Shown: positions 22,692-34,619 of the stretch, one piece after another
How the letters are laid out: each line of letters begins with the position of its first letter
How positions within the stretch are numbered: position 1 is the first letter of the stretch
Assembly: GCA_001792895.1 (NCBI GenBank)
Contig: MARA01000028.1
Span: forward strand, 248,001-312,000
Direction of reading: 5' to 3'
From: Lentinus brumalis
Taxonomy: Eukaryota > Basidiomycota > Agaricomycetes > Polyporales > Polyporaceae
Length of the DNA stretch: 64,000 nt
Program-made: the position numbers and the translations under genes
The notes under the pieces: model-generated
Databases searched by the model: none
The model's input: only the letters and a program-made list of their open reading frames with translations
What the model was told of the DNA's origin: nothing

Positions 22692-24677
22692 ATGATCTCC
22701 AGACGGGCTCTCTCCTCGCTGCGACGCGCCCCGCTTGCCCGGGGTCTGTCGTCCAGGGCGTCGACCATCCTCCATGCTCTCGACATTCGGTCGGACAGCG
22801 AGCTCGCAGGAGTGTACGACGGTGAATGGACAGGGTCGGGCGAGATCCTGGAGAGTGTGTGCCCGACGACTGGTGAGGTCCTCGCGCGCGTGAAGTCGGT
22901 ATGTCGCATTGAACTGTGTAGCTGTGAACGCGCTGCTCACCGTGTGCGGTGCCCTAGGCGACACCCGCCGAGGTCGAGCGTGCCCTCGAGCGCAGCCGGG
23001 AGGCGTACAAGGTGTTCAGGACAGTTCCTGCACCGAAGAGAGGGGAGATATTGAGACAAATACGAGAGGCGCTTGCTGCGAAGGTGCGCACTTCCTGCTC
23101 TTATCTTGAGCCAGACGACATACACGTCGTTTTCAGCGCGATGACCTCGGAGCCCTGGTTTCGCTTGAGATGGGCAAGATTCGTACAGAGGGTGAGGGCG
23201 AGGTGCAGGAGTTCGTAGACATTGTGAGTTGCCGATACAGTCACACCATGTTCCGCCGTCTGATATGTACAGGCGGACTATGCCGTTGGTCTGTCCAGGA
23301 TGATGAACGGCAGAGTCGTCGCGTCCGAACGTCCTGGCCACAGTATCCTCGAAGGTGCAGTCCAATCCCATATATACACACTCCACGAGCTGACCCCGCC
23401 ATAGTGCCCAACCCTCTTGGCGTTGTCGCGGTCCTCTCCGCGTTCAACTTCCCCGTAGCCGTGTATGGCTGGAACTTGGCCCTCTCGCTCGCTGCGGGCA
23501 ATGCGACCCTGTGGAAGCCCGCTCCAAGCACGCCGCTCTGCTCCATCGCGGTGACGAAGATTGTCTCCAGCGTGCTGGAGAAGAACGGCGTTCCTGGTGC
23601 GGTCGCAGGCCTGGTGACGGGCGGTAAGGTCGTCGGTGAGGCCGTCGTAGGCAGCTCAGACGTCGACATGGTTTCGTTCACGGGCAGCGAGGCGGTCGGT
23701 CGGGAGGTTGGCAAGGTCGTACAGGGCCGCTTCGGCAAAGTGCTCCTCGAACTCGGCGGTAACAACGGTACGCCATCTCACTCTACTCTAGTCTCTCGGG
23801 CGTCGCTCTTACCCACTTCCGCGCAGCTGCCATCGTCATGCCTGATGCGGACCTCAACATGGCCATCCCTGCAGTCTTCTTTGGAGCCGTTGGTACCGCC
23901 GGCCAGCGCTGCACATCGACACGCAGGTTGTACTTGCACTCCTCCATTGTGCAGAAATTCCTCTCCCGCCTCGAGTCGCTCTACCAGTCCGTCCGCCCCG
24001 GAGACCCCCTGGACCGCTCGACGCTCCTCGGTCCCCTGCACACACGCGCGGCTGTGGGCATCTACCACGATGCCGTCGACCATCTGCTGAAGACAGGTGC
24101 CGAGATCCTCACCGGCGGCGCACCCTACACGGACCTCCCCGCACCGCTCAACGGCGGCAACTTCGTCAGGCCGACCATCGCGATCCCGCAGGATGTGAAC
24201 GTGAAGGACCCCGTCTGGAGCACAGAGACGTTCGCGCCTGTGCTGAAGGTCGGCGTGTTCGACGAGCTCGAGCAGGCGATCGAGTGGAACAATGGCGTTC
24301 CGCAGGGCCTCAGCAGCAGTCTCTGGACACGGGATATCCGCAACGTCGGGAAGTGGATTGGCCCTGCTGGCTCGGATGCAGGCATTGTTAACGTGAGTGT
24401 ATCTTGTTGGCCGGCTGGACGCCGCTTATGCGTCTTTCGCCTACAGGTTAACGTTGGCACGAGTGGCGCCGAGATTGGTGCAGCATTTGGTGGTAACAAG
24501 GTGCGTGTATGTGAATCTTATTTGTCGTCGATATTGAAAGTCACATAGAGCACTGGCTGGGGTCGTGAGTCCGGCGGAGATGCTTGGAAGCAGTATGTGC
24601 GCTGGAGCGCGTGTACGCTCAACTTCTCGGACGAGGCACCTCTCGCACAGGGTGTGCAGTTCTCAAACACTGCGTAG
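22692..24677 (+). CDS. Aldehyde dehydrogenase, antiquitin (ALDH7A1) type, probably mitochondrial
   Basis: Eight exons (22692-22898, 22958-23083, 23137-23223, 23273-23354, 23405-23767, 23827-24392, 24447-24500, 24549-24677) give 537 aa, all in frame. The N-terminus [20 protein letters not shown] is Arg/Ser-rich without acidic residues, a likely mitochondrial presequence. The ALDH fold is clear: [40 protein letters not shown] with the general-base Glu, and [12 protein letters not shown] with the catalytic Cys. The antiquitin subfamily is indicated by [20 protein letters not shown] and [20 protein letters not shown] near the C-terminus. Known role of this subfamily: oxidation of alpha-aminoadipic semialdehyde in lysine breakdown, and aldehyde detoxification. 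The short introns (48-59 nt) are all standard. Confidence 0.92.
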
Positions 24678-25079
24678 CGGACGAACCTGGAAGGACGGAC
24701 ATGAGCACTACCTTGTATCATAGCACTCCTCATCGTATACCACCCCAGCGCAGTATCTATTCAATCGTGACCTGCCAACCGTGGTCGCCATCCTCCGCGG
24801 TGCCCTCGCAACCCAAGAAAATAAGCTTGTAACGCGCGCCGCGTGCAAGAGTACCAGTGCATTATTCGACCATAACACAGCATAGGTCCTGATAGAACAT
24901 GTGTTACAATATAAGATACAAGTGTGCGTGGCAGGACTCGGAGTTGTGTGCAGAAGAATGAGTCGATCGTGAGAGCAATGTAGTAGTAATAGAGGTACGG
25001 CCAAGGGCAGGGGCAAGCGATAGCAGGGTATCCGATGCAAACGATACCAACACCAACGTATAAACATATGAAAGTAGCT
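24678..25079. other. Convergent 3' regions
   Basis: Shared terminator region of the antiquitin gene (+) and SET1 (-). No other feature recognised. Confidence 0.45.
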
Positions 25080-28000
25080 CTAGTTAAGAGTCCCACGACA
25101 CTTTGCGGAACCGCAAAGGCAGGGTATCTTGTCCTGTTCAATAGGGAAATGATAATCTACAAGTAATACCCAGCGTCAGTGAAACCTGTCGATCAACCAT
25201 ACACAAGAGGGCTACGCACCATAGGTGATCTCACTGCCAAGCTCAATATCCTGCTTCGCGTATATCACGATCTTCTTCTCCCCACTGATCGTGATAATCT
25301 TCGCCGTGCAGTTCGGGTCGCAAGAATGATTGATGAGACGACTACGAGGACATCAGTATCGTGCATGTATACACACGGAAGAAAGACGTACCCAAGGTTT
25401 CCCTTTTTCGTCGCATCCACCACCAGGTCCTCGTCGATACGGAAGAGGTAACTGCTTCCGATGCCCTGCCGCTCGTACGCCTTCTCGCGCTTGTCCGCCA
25501 CCTGCGCGCGAATGACCTCGCCAACGTACTCGACAACGAGGTCGCCACGGCTGATCCTCTCCATCGCATACAGGCCCCAGTCGTGGATAGGAGACCGCGC
25601 GAACCGTAGGTGCTTCTTCCGCGTCTGAAGCTGGTTGTACTTGACGGAATCCGGAGCGGCCGCCTCGCCCTTCGACAGAGCCATCGCACGTTGCACCATG
25701 TTCATCTCCTCCAAACCTTGTGCGCGTCGACGAGCGTTAGCACGGTTGGACCGCGAGGTGGCGATGGCCTTCTGTGCAGGCGGAGCGCGCTCGACTTCCT
25801 CGTTGACGGTGACTGTCATACCACGTAAAGCGTACTGGGCGACATAGGAGGACTTCTCGGTATGCGGGATCTTGTAGTACCCTTCTGTACGTGCCGAACC
25901 GGTGAGGTGCTTGCGGAAGGGTCTTGGGCCATCAGTCTCCTGCTCAGGATCTTCGATGTCCTCGGTTGGCGCGGTCTTGCCAAAGAGCATACGCTCCAAT
26001 GCCAACTTGGCGAAGTACATGTCCTCGTCGTCCTCGCAGATGCCTTCGGCCACGGGATCGATGGCAGGGACCTCGGGGATAGAAACTGGAAGATTGACTG
26101 CAGGCAAGGGCGCAGGCGAAGGAGAGTACTCGTAAGGAGTGACCCGTACTTGAGCAACAGAAGGCTGCTCAAAGAGCAGGTCACCGGGAAGCACTTCGTG
26201 AACAACATCGTCTGCGAAGACGCTTGTCTGCCTTGAATCTGGGACAGTCTCAACGGCAACGACTTTCTTCTTCTTGGGTCGCGGCACCGGTTTGACCTTC
26301 TTCTTGACAGGTACTTCGATATCGCTGGCCTCCGACATGGCGCGCTTGCGCGGCTGGGTCACCGCGGGCACGAGCGTGGCATCCTCGTCCTCCGACTCGA
26401 TGACCTTCTCTTCAATGACGACCTTCTTCGACTTCTTCAGCTTCTTCTTCGGCCTCTCCACCAAAACCTCTTCCTCTTCCGCTCTGTCTGAGACGGCGAC
26501 TGTCTCGGTAGAGACAGCAGGGGTAAGCTCCTCCCTCGTGCGCTTCTTGCGGAAGGACAGCCCGCGGAGCCCAGTGCGGTCGAGATACTTCGGATCAAGA
26601 CCGTCCGGAATCTCGGCGACATGACCGTCCACACCAGCCGCATGCGCGATACGCGCACCCGCCTTCCCTCGCTGCTCAAGCACCATCCTCGCCACGCGCG
26701 GAGCCAGGACGCGCTCGGTGACGTCCTTCTCGAGCATCTTCCGAAGCTCACCGATCAGTGTCGTCTCCGCCTGCTCCAGCATCTCCTCCTCGGTCCATTT
26801 TGTCTTGTGGGCAAGGGGACGTGCGTGGGCGCTGGGCGAGCAGTAACCGTGACCATATGATTCGCGAGCGTCCGCCGAGTCAGCTTGACCACAGCTTGCG
26901 CACGACGCGCAGAGTCGGCTGTCTTGAATGTCACATACCAACTGTGCCGATCACGGAGAATCTTGTGCGCGAGATAGGTCAGCACTATGCAACGCATGCG
27001 AGAACTCTGCGGCGCACCTGGTCAACCGGAAACTCTGCCAGGAACATCCTCACAGCCTCCTCTCCAACATTCCCCACACTTCCGTCGATCGCGATATGCT
27101 CAAACCCGTTTTGCGCCAAAGCCGCCTTGACCGCGGCGTAGTCCACCTTCTTCGCATCCTTGCCGAATGGCCGTCTTGACACAGGTGACGGAGAGCGCGA
27201 CGGGAGGAACGGCATGGTCGGCCTGGTCGGTATGGGCATGGGCATACTCACTGCATTGAGGCCAAACTGCAGACTTGGAGGGAGCACTGGGCCGCTCTCA
27301 ATACCATTAGGGAATAGATGGATCGGAGGGTGGATGTTCTGTGGCGGGACGGCGCGTAGCACGTGCATGCCCCGGCCACGGAACGCAGCGTTCTGGGGCC
27401 TGCGGCCGCGCGTGAAATGTGCAGGGCCGTTGCGAGGCCCTGTGGGCGTCCCGTTGGGCAGCGGGCTCGCTTTGCCGTGCATGGGGGAGGGGCCGTGCAT
27501 ATGATTCGGACCGTGCATGGGAGTCGGGCCGTGCATGGGAACGGAGCCATGCATAGGAGAAGGACCGTGCATAGGAGGAGGACCGTGCATGGGAGGAGGG
27601 CCATGCATTGGGGCGGGAGAGTTGGACATTGGCATGGGTGGAAGCCCTTGGGGGCGCATTGGGAGTGCGTGCACACTGGGCGGCGGAGGACGAGGACCAT
27701 GGTGAGGCGGCCTAGGCGGGCCCTGCATATTCTGCATATTCTGCATATTCTGCATGTTCTGCATGTTCTGCATATTCTGCATGCTCTGCAGGCCCTGAAG
27801 GCCATTGCGCCAGGGATTGTTAGAGTGTACAGGCGTCTGACTGGCGCTCGAGGTCGGAGTCGACTTCAGGGCTGCCGCAGCCTTCTCTTCCTTCTCCTTC
27901 TTGCGTTTCTCCTCTCGCTCTCGTCTCCTGCGGTTGTCGAGCTCGGCCATGACAGCTTTCAGGAGCTTGCCCTCACGATCCGAAACGACCCGTAACTCCT

Positions 28001-29765
28001 CCGCCTCTCCGCTCCCCTGGATCGGAAGTGCGAGAGAGAGCTTCTTGCCGTGCTGACTCTCTATGCATTTCTTCGCCTCCTCCTGCGACGCAAACCGAAT
28101 CGAGACGATGCCGAGGGACGCGCCACTCAACTTGTCAATTTGCGGCTCAAACGACATGATCGTACCGTACATCTCGAAGTGTCTTCGTATGTGCTGATTT
28201 GACATGAGCGGAGGGAGACCGAGTATGAGAACGGTCGTCGGTTCTGGCCCGACCGAGTTGATGTCATGCTGATCACCACCATGGTTAAGCGCAATATGAG
28301 CTAACTATTAGAGTCTGCACGCACCTCGTACTTGCACTGGTACACCTCGGTCCTCAACGGTCGCTGCGTCGGTAGCCTTTTGACCTTGGTTTCCTTGCGC
28401 GGATCCCGGACTGCAGCCTCGTGCTCGCCGTCGATCACTTCACCGTCGTAGCGCAGGATGATTTCCTTGCCTTTGCCCTTCCCTTTCACTCGCGGTTCAT
28501 CGCCTTTATCCATGCCCTTCTCCCGCAGCTTCTCCGCAAGCGCCCGGTACTGCCCCTCGCGATCCCTGTCAACCGCGTAGTCGAAGAGCACCTTCCAATT
28601 CTTGCCCGGTGGAAACTCAGAAGGGGCCGGTGGCCACGGCGGCGGAGGTGGCAACGAATACAGAACGGGTGAGGGCGGCCGGGGCGGGGGCGGTTCGGTC
28701 GGCGGGGGCGGTGGCGGAGGAGTGGGGAAGCGTTCTGCTCGCGGTCCAGTGGGGATCTGTCCGGGGAACCGCATGGGAGGAGGAGCGGCATACAAACCCG
28801 TGTAAGGATCTCGTCTGGGCCCCGTCGGAGGCATTCGTAATGCAGACGTTGAAGGGAGAGGTGGAGGTGCGTCTGGAGGAGGCGGAGGCGGGGCAAACGA
28901 CAATTGCTGGAAAGAGTAATCTGGCGGCAACGGAGGTGGTGCAGAGGCAGGTGGAAGCGGTGGCGGAGGTAAGAGAGGTGCAGACGATGGAGGAAGTGGA
29001 GGAGGAGGAGGATCGTCTGGGGGTGGCGGAGGTTCCGCTGACGGTGGTGGTGGTGGCGGAGGGTCGACAGAAGGCGGTGGTGGCGGAGGAGGCTCCGTCG
29101 TAGGTGGTGGTGGTGGGGGAGGCTCAGTTGTAGGAGGAGGAGGCGGGGGCGGAGGTTCTGTGGGCGGCGGTGGGGGCGGGGGCGCCGAGGTTGGCGGTGG
29201 GGGTGCAAACGCCGGTAATGTTGGTGGGTGCGAGCCATCTCCGTTGATTGAGCGAAGAGAGGAGGATGACGGACTTGGTCTAAGCTTAAACGAGATGGCG
29301 GTGTGTCTTGCGTTCAACGCTGTTGGCTCCTGTGGATGTGCTGCCCGACTGGGTCCTGCACCGTTTGCTTCTGCCTGTAAACGACGAAAAATGTCCATGA
29401 GCTTACGCTGCGATTCAGCCCGGCGAAAGGGCACCTACACCACTCGAACTGCCCTGCTGCGCCCACCCAACGTCGACTTGCTTGCCCTTCAGCGCTGCCG
29501 GCCCCGTGGGCGGCGTGGCCGTCGCGGGACCTGCTGATGTGCCAGCGTGGCCATTCACGTACGGTTTTCCTCCTCGACCTCTTCCTGGTTGCCCATTGAG
29601 GAGACTGCGAGGGCCGGTAGGAGGGGTGGCTCCTATTCGCGAGGATGAAGACGCGTTTGCGGCGGCTTGGGACGAGGATGAGGGGGCAGCGGCAGCGGCA
29701 GCAGCAGATCCGTGGAGAGAATTTAAAAGTGCCCGCGGTGCTCGCGGCGGTGCCTTGCCTGACAT
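25080..29765 (-). CDS. SET1: Histone H3-K4 methyltransferase Set1 (COMPASS catalytic subunit)
   Basis: Six exons on the minus strand (29765-29439, 29374-28325, 28268-27018, 26961-25392, 25341-25220, 25156-25080), about 1465 aa. The order is a Ser/Ala-rich N-terminus, a long polyproline region (about 160-340), then an RRM ([37 protein letters not shown] at about 465-540). A Met/Pro/His-rich repeat region, a second RRM-like SET-associated part ([19 protein letters not shown]) and a basic/acidic linker follow. N-SET has an RANARRR motif. The SET domain has [29 protein letters not shown] and EITYDYHF, and the post-SET is [13 protein letters not shown]. All catalytic and zinc motifs are present. 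Exon 4 needs either one extra base near 26824-26830 or a weak 44 nt intron there; both keep the frame. Confidence 0.93.
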
Positions 29766-30489
29766 CGGCGAGCACGACGAGATGGATGGTGGAGGAAGAG
29801 AGGGGAATCGGAGAGTCGTGGTGAGGTGGTGGTCGTGGGTCAAGCGGCATCGCCCTCAGCTTCGCGCCCTTGTGGACATCTTGGGCCACCTCAACTTTGT
29901 TTGCAACTCTTTCGGCAATTGTTCACTCGTTTCACTCGTGGAATACGCACACATTTCGGTTCGAAGACGACAGTAAATCCCTCTACTCGCTGAGACGACT
30001 CTCCACCGGATCTCCCAAAATCCCACACCAAACAACACCAACCCACCCTTCTCCATGGCAACTACGCCTCCCCGGCCGCTCTGAGGCCCACCAGGATACT
30101 TGAGGAATGAGAATCTGTCGCAAGCGGATGAGCAGAGGACATCAAGAACGGCGTCGAGAACGACGAGGGCATTGAGGCGGACGCAGCTTGTCGCTGCGCT
30201 TGAAGTAGCGGAGCCTCAATGTGGGCTTTCGGAGTCCAGAACAAGATTGACTCAAAGATCTAACGACAAATCAATCACAGCCACCAAGATAAGATAAGAT
30301 TTGGCACTGCATATGATCTTTCTATAGATCCCGTACTTGCTACTTATCGATCCCGACCTCGACTCATACACATCAGCGTAGTTCTAAACTCTGAGCTTAT
30401 CCACCCCCTTGACTCACTGCAACTCGACGGCAAACGGCTGATAGTCATACAAAAGCAACGAGGCACCCCAGGAGAACAAAGTTACCACC
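29766..30489. other. Divergent promoter region SET1 / seryl-tRNA synthetase
   Basis: 724 bases between two divergent housekeeping genes. No coding sequence or repeat supported. Confidence 0.45.
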
Positions 30490-32146
30490 ATGACTCTGGA
30501 CGTGCTGCACTACATCGACAACAAGGGAGGCAATGCGGAGGAGATTCGCGAGTCGCAGCGGAAACGAGGACTCTCGGTCGAGGTGGTGGACGAGGTCATT
30601 CAGATGTACGCTGACTGGGTAAAACGTGCGTGCTCTCAACAAGCATCTCGATGTCACTAATATGTCCACAGTCGATTTCGAGGCAAACAACTTGGCCAAG
30701 ACGGTGAACAGTGTTCAGAAGGAGATTGCGGCGAAGAAGAAGGTGCGCCCATAATGTTACTCATGTCGCCATCATCGTGATGCCGACGCGTCCTACGCAG
30801 GCGAAAGAGAACGCAGATGAGCTCGTAGCAAAGAAGAAGGATCTCGATGCGCAGGTCGCCGCAAAGCGGGCGGAAGCGAAGGAGATGGAGGCCAAGATGC
30901 GACAAAAGGCCTCGACGGCCGGTAACATCGTTGGGAAGGATGTTCCAGTCAGCATGACCGAGGTGCGACAGGAGAGTTAACCAGTGCGGCGTGTGCTGAT
31001 CGGTGGTAGTAGGACGACAACAAGACGCTGAGGACATGGCATCCCGAGGGGAAGGAGGTTGAGAAGAAGACAGATATCATGCCCCACCACGAGGTTCTCC
31101 TCCGTCTCGATGCCATGGATCTTGAGCGAGGTATGTCTGCCGCGGCTCTCCCGAAGCCCCCACTCAACGCCTGCAGGTGCCAAGATCACCGGCCACCGAG
31201 GGTACTTCCTGACGAATGACGGCGTCGACCTCAACCAAGCGCTGATCTCGTATGGTCTCGACTTCCTCCGTTCGCGCGGCTACAAGAAGATCCAGCCGCC
31301 ATTCATGATGAACCGCGACGTGATGGCCAAGACGGCGCAGCTCGAGCAGTTTGACGAGGAGCTTTACAAGGTCATCGCGGCTGACGACGAGAAGTACCTC
31401 ATCGCGACCTCGGAGCAGCCCATCTCGGCGTACCACTCGGACGAGTGGTTCGACTCCCCCGAGACACAGCTCCCGATCAAGTACGCCGGCTACTCGACGT
31501 GCTTCCGCAAAGAAGCTGGCTCGGCGGGGCGCGACATGTGGGGCATCTTCCGCGTACACCAGTTCGAGAAGATCGAGCAATTCTGCATCACCGAACCCGA
31601 GAAGAGCTGGGAGATGCTCGATACGATGCTCGGCAATTCGGAGGCGTTTTACCAGAGTCTCAAGATCCCGTACCGTGTTGTTGCGATCGTCTCGGGAGCG
31701 CTGAACCTCGCGGCCGCGCAGAAGTACGATCTTGAAGCGTGGTTCCCCTTCCAAGGCGGCTACAAGGAGCTCGTGTCGTGCTCGAACTGCACTGACTACC
31801 GTGAGTTTTGCCCGAATCCCCCTCTCGCAATGCACTCATGTTGTCACAGAGAGCCGAAGGCTTGAGGTGCGCTGCGGGCTTAAGACGAAGGACCAGGCCC
31901 GGAAGGTCTACGTCCACATGTTGAATGGCACGCTCTGTGCTACGGAGCGTGCGCTGTGCTGTATTGTCGAGAACTACCAGACGCCGGAGGTAAGTCTCGT
32001 TCGGTCGTTAGCTCGGCCGCATCCCTCATGGCTTTGTTCCACAGGGTCTCGTCATTCCCGAAGTCCTGCGGCCATATATGCAGGGTCGCGACTTCCTGCC
32101 CTGGGTGAAGGAGCTCCCCAAGAACCTGCAGCGGAAGCAGGTATAG
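30490..32146 (+). CDS. Seryl-tRNA synthetase, cytosolic
   Basis: Seven exons (30490-30625, 30672-30742, 30801-30962, 31013-31130, 31177-31800, 31850-31989, 32045-32146) give 450 aa. The ATG has an ACCACCATG context. The N-terminal 110 residues are heptad-like and Lys/Glu/Ala-rich, the tRNA-binding coiled-coil arm. The class II core is complete: a motif 1 region ([19 protein letters not shown]), motif 2 ([20 protein letters not shown]) and motif 3 ([18 protein letters not shown]). IATSEQPI is the serine/ATP-site loop. No organelle signal is present, so it is the cytosolic enzyme that charges tRNA-Ser. Length and exon phases are all consistent. Confidence 0.95.
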
Positions 32147-32516
32147 CGGGTGTATCTGCAGCAGTCTTGCGTCACGGTGCTGTCTGATTAGAGTATGATT
32201 GATTTGTCAAGTTATGTACACTGTTTACATGTAGCGTCCTCTCTCGATGTTGTACCGAAATTCAAAAGGGGTCTGGCGTCTTGCGGTGGCTGTGCCTCGT
32301 TACATCTGCGACTCGGAAGACCGGGTTACCTCTTGCCCTGTGATATGTCCTCCTGTGCAACGATTCGGCACAGGACATAACCGGCACGGTAGGTACAAGA
32401 AGAGGATGCTTGCTGCGCGGTCAGTGCATCAACTCTCATTAAGTATCACCGCACTGCCGACGAAACGGGTACTCACGCTGAACAGGACGACCATCAACCA
32501 CAGACGTTTGTTAGAA
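32147..32516. other. Intergenic region with in-frame upstream ATG of next gene
   Basis: It holds the 3' flank of the synthetase gene and the leader of the hydrolase gene. An ATG at 32406 is in frame with the hydrolase start (see findings). Nothing else seen. Confidence 0.4.
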
Positions 32517-34146
32517 ATGGCGTCCTCCAACTTGACCTATCCCCCGCCGGAGCCGTATACACTGCCCACATGCCACCCGAGGCCCCTCAAGCCCTTGGAG
32601 ACGCCTCCACGCGACCTCAAGCCCCCGCAGATACCCGTGCCTCCCAGGAAGAGCTTGCTCAATGACTGTTACAACCTGTCCACACACATCGTCCCGGCTG
32701 CCTATCCCAGAACGACACCGTTTATACCTTTGCCTCCTCTACCGCAGTGGATCCCGAACAAAGACGAGTTCAAAGCGGCTGTCCGGCGGACTGTCGACGA
32801 GCTCAATGCTGCGAAGGTTGCGCAGTGGAATGGGGAGCTCGACCACCTGGGGCCGAATCGTAGGCCGATGTGGCACTGCATCAACCGGTATGTTCGCAAG
32901 GGCTTCCGCGCGGACGGTGCCAGGAAAGGGGTCACGCTGTTCATGGCGCACGCAAATGGGTTTCCCAAAGAGGTGGGAATTTGTCGCTGCTATGAGCGCG
33001 TTTCCAGTTTTGCTGAAGCTGTCCACAGATTTGGGAGCCATTGCTGCTAGCACTCGCTCGAGAGCAGGTGAAGAATGCCAATTACCAGGTGGACGAGATC
33101 TGGTCGTGGGAAGCTGTGAACCACGGCGACTCGTGCCTCATAAATCGCGACGCCCTCGGTGGCCTCTGTACGTCCTCCTCACATTCAAAATATCCTCGCT
33201 AACTGCTTATATCTGCCAGACGACTGGCGGGACAACAGCCGAGACATCCTCCAGTTCCTCGAGTACTACCTCCCGACGTCTGTGTCGCCCGGTGCGCTCC
33301 CGACGGCCCTACCCCGCTTGCAGGACGCCGAGGCCCAGTCACGCAGGGCGAACGGGCTGCAAGCTCGTAATTTGGTGTTCGTGGGACACTCCTTTGGCGG
33401 CTGCACCATCGTCCGTGCCGCGTTGGAGGAGCCGCGGCTGTTCAAGTCGTTGTTCATGCTTGACGCTATGATCCGACCGGTGGAAGGGCGCGCCCCGAAT
33501 CCAGAAGAGCCAATCTTGAACCTCGTCGCCGGGGCCGTGCAAAGGCGGGACGGCTGGTCGTCAAAGTAGGTCCTTTTCTTGGCTGGACATCATTCGGTCA
33601 GCTATTGACGTATGGCTCAGGGAAGAAGCACGTAAGATGTTCTCCGCGATACCCTTTTTCAAAGCGTGGGATCCTGCAACTCTCGAGGTCTACGTAGAGT
33701 GCGGCCTATATCAAGCAGCGGACGGCCAGGTCAAGCTCAAGATGCCTGGGATTCAGGAAGCAGTGTGCTTCGCTGAAAACTACGCCGCATTCGAGACGTT
33801 TGAGCTGCTTGAGAAACTGGACCCCGCGGTAGAGACGCGTTGGCTGATAGCTCGCGACTTGACTCCTCGGTGAGTAGCTCTCGTCAAAGGTAAAACCAAT
33901 GTAGCAAACTAAACGCTTTCGGGTAACAGCGAGACCGAGATGCGGAGGAAAGTGGCATGGCGCAGGAAGGTGAACACGTCGCACCGGATTGTGCCATCCG
34001 GTCACCTAATTGCCCAAGAGATCCCCTCTGTTGCTGGTATGTGTGGCATCAACAAATCCCGTAAGCCCGTACTGATGCTGGCTGCAGCCAAGGACTTGCA
34101 CGAGTTCTTGAGCACTCGTTATGGCGCCCAGAAGGCTCTCCTCTAG
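32517..34146 (+). CDS. Alpha/beta-hydrolase, LPX1/AKT2-like
   Basis: Six exons (32517-32972, 33029-33167, 33220-33565, 33621-33869, 33930-34036, 34088-34146) give 451 aa. The core has the lid/oxyanion-type text TLFMAHANGFPKE, then the nucleophile elbow VGHSFGG with the catalytic Ser. LFMLDAMIRPVEG and late PSGHLIAQEIPS (possible catalytic His) follow. The layout WSWEAVNHGDS...DWRDNSRDIL is shared with fungal hydrolases related to peroxisomal Lpx1 and AK-toxin AKT2-type enzymes, by recognition only. The C-terminus (KALL) is not a canonical PTS1. The substrate is unknown. The start at 32517 was chosen for its AAATGG context. An in-frame ATG 37 codons upstream would add a presequence-like N-terminus. 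Confidence 0.8.
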
Positions 34147-34619
34147 CAACTGCGTTGATCTCTGTTTTTCGCTCTAGATGGGTGCATGTACATTATACTG
34201 AAGGTTATTCTTTCCGCTTACCTACCAGCCTGATGCATATTGCACCTCATAGGGCTGGATGTTGTCAGCTCAGACTCGTAAGTGACCTCCACGCCAAATT
34301 GCCGCACTGAGGTCCGTGCGCCCTGCTTATGTCAAGTACAGAACAAAAGAAGGTCAAGTACCAGACTGCCGCCCGAGTATGTTGGATACATGTCGGGGCT
34401 GTGCGCACTAGTTTATGTTACTGGATGCATTCGCCGTCCCATCTAGCCTGCATCTTCCGCTCGCACCCAGGTTGTCCTCGAGGCGGACTCTCTAACCAGC
34501 CCAAATTGCACACGCAAGGAAGACCAAGCATTGGAGCAATTGGACTCGTCAGATGTCATTCAGAACGAGAGGACCCGATAGTACGGTCCTGAATCTGTCC
34601 CCTCCTGTGAGATTGCACA
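34147..34619. other. Convergent 3' regions
   Basis: Between the hydrolase (+) and F-box (-) genes. No feature recognised. Confidence 0.4.

Noticed and set aside
25861..26236. Long plus-strand open frames over the SET1 coding region
   Set aside because: They are mirror frames of the conserved Set1 protein and carry no motif of their own.
28609..29103. Open frame rich in Glu/Val on the plus strand
   Set aside because: It is the complement of the polyproline tract of Set1; the composition is a by-product.
29375..29438. Apparent frameshift near the N-terminus of Set1
   Set aside because: A 64 nt intron with donor GTAGGT and acceptor TTTACAG explains it and keeps phase 0, so no sequence error is needed.
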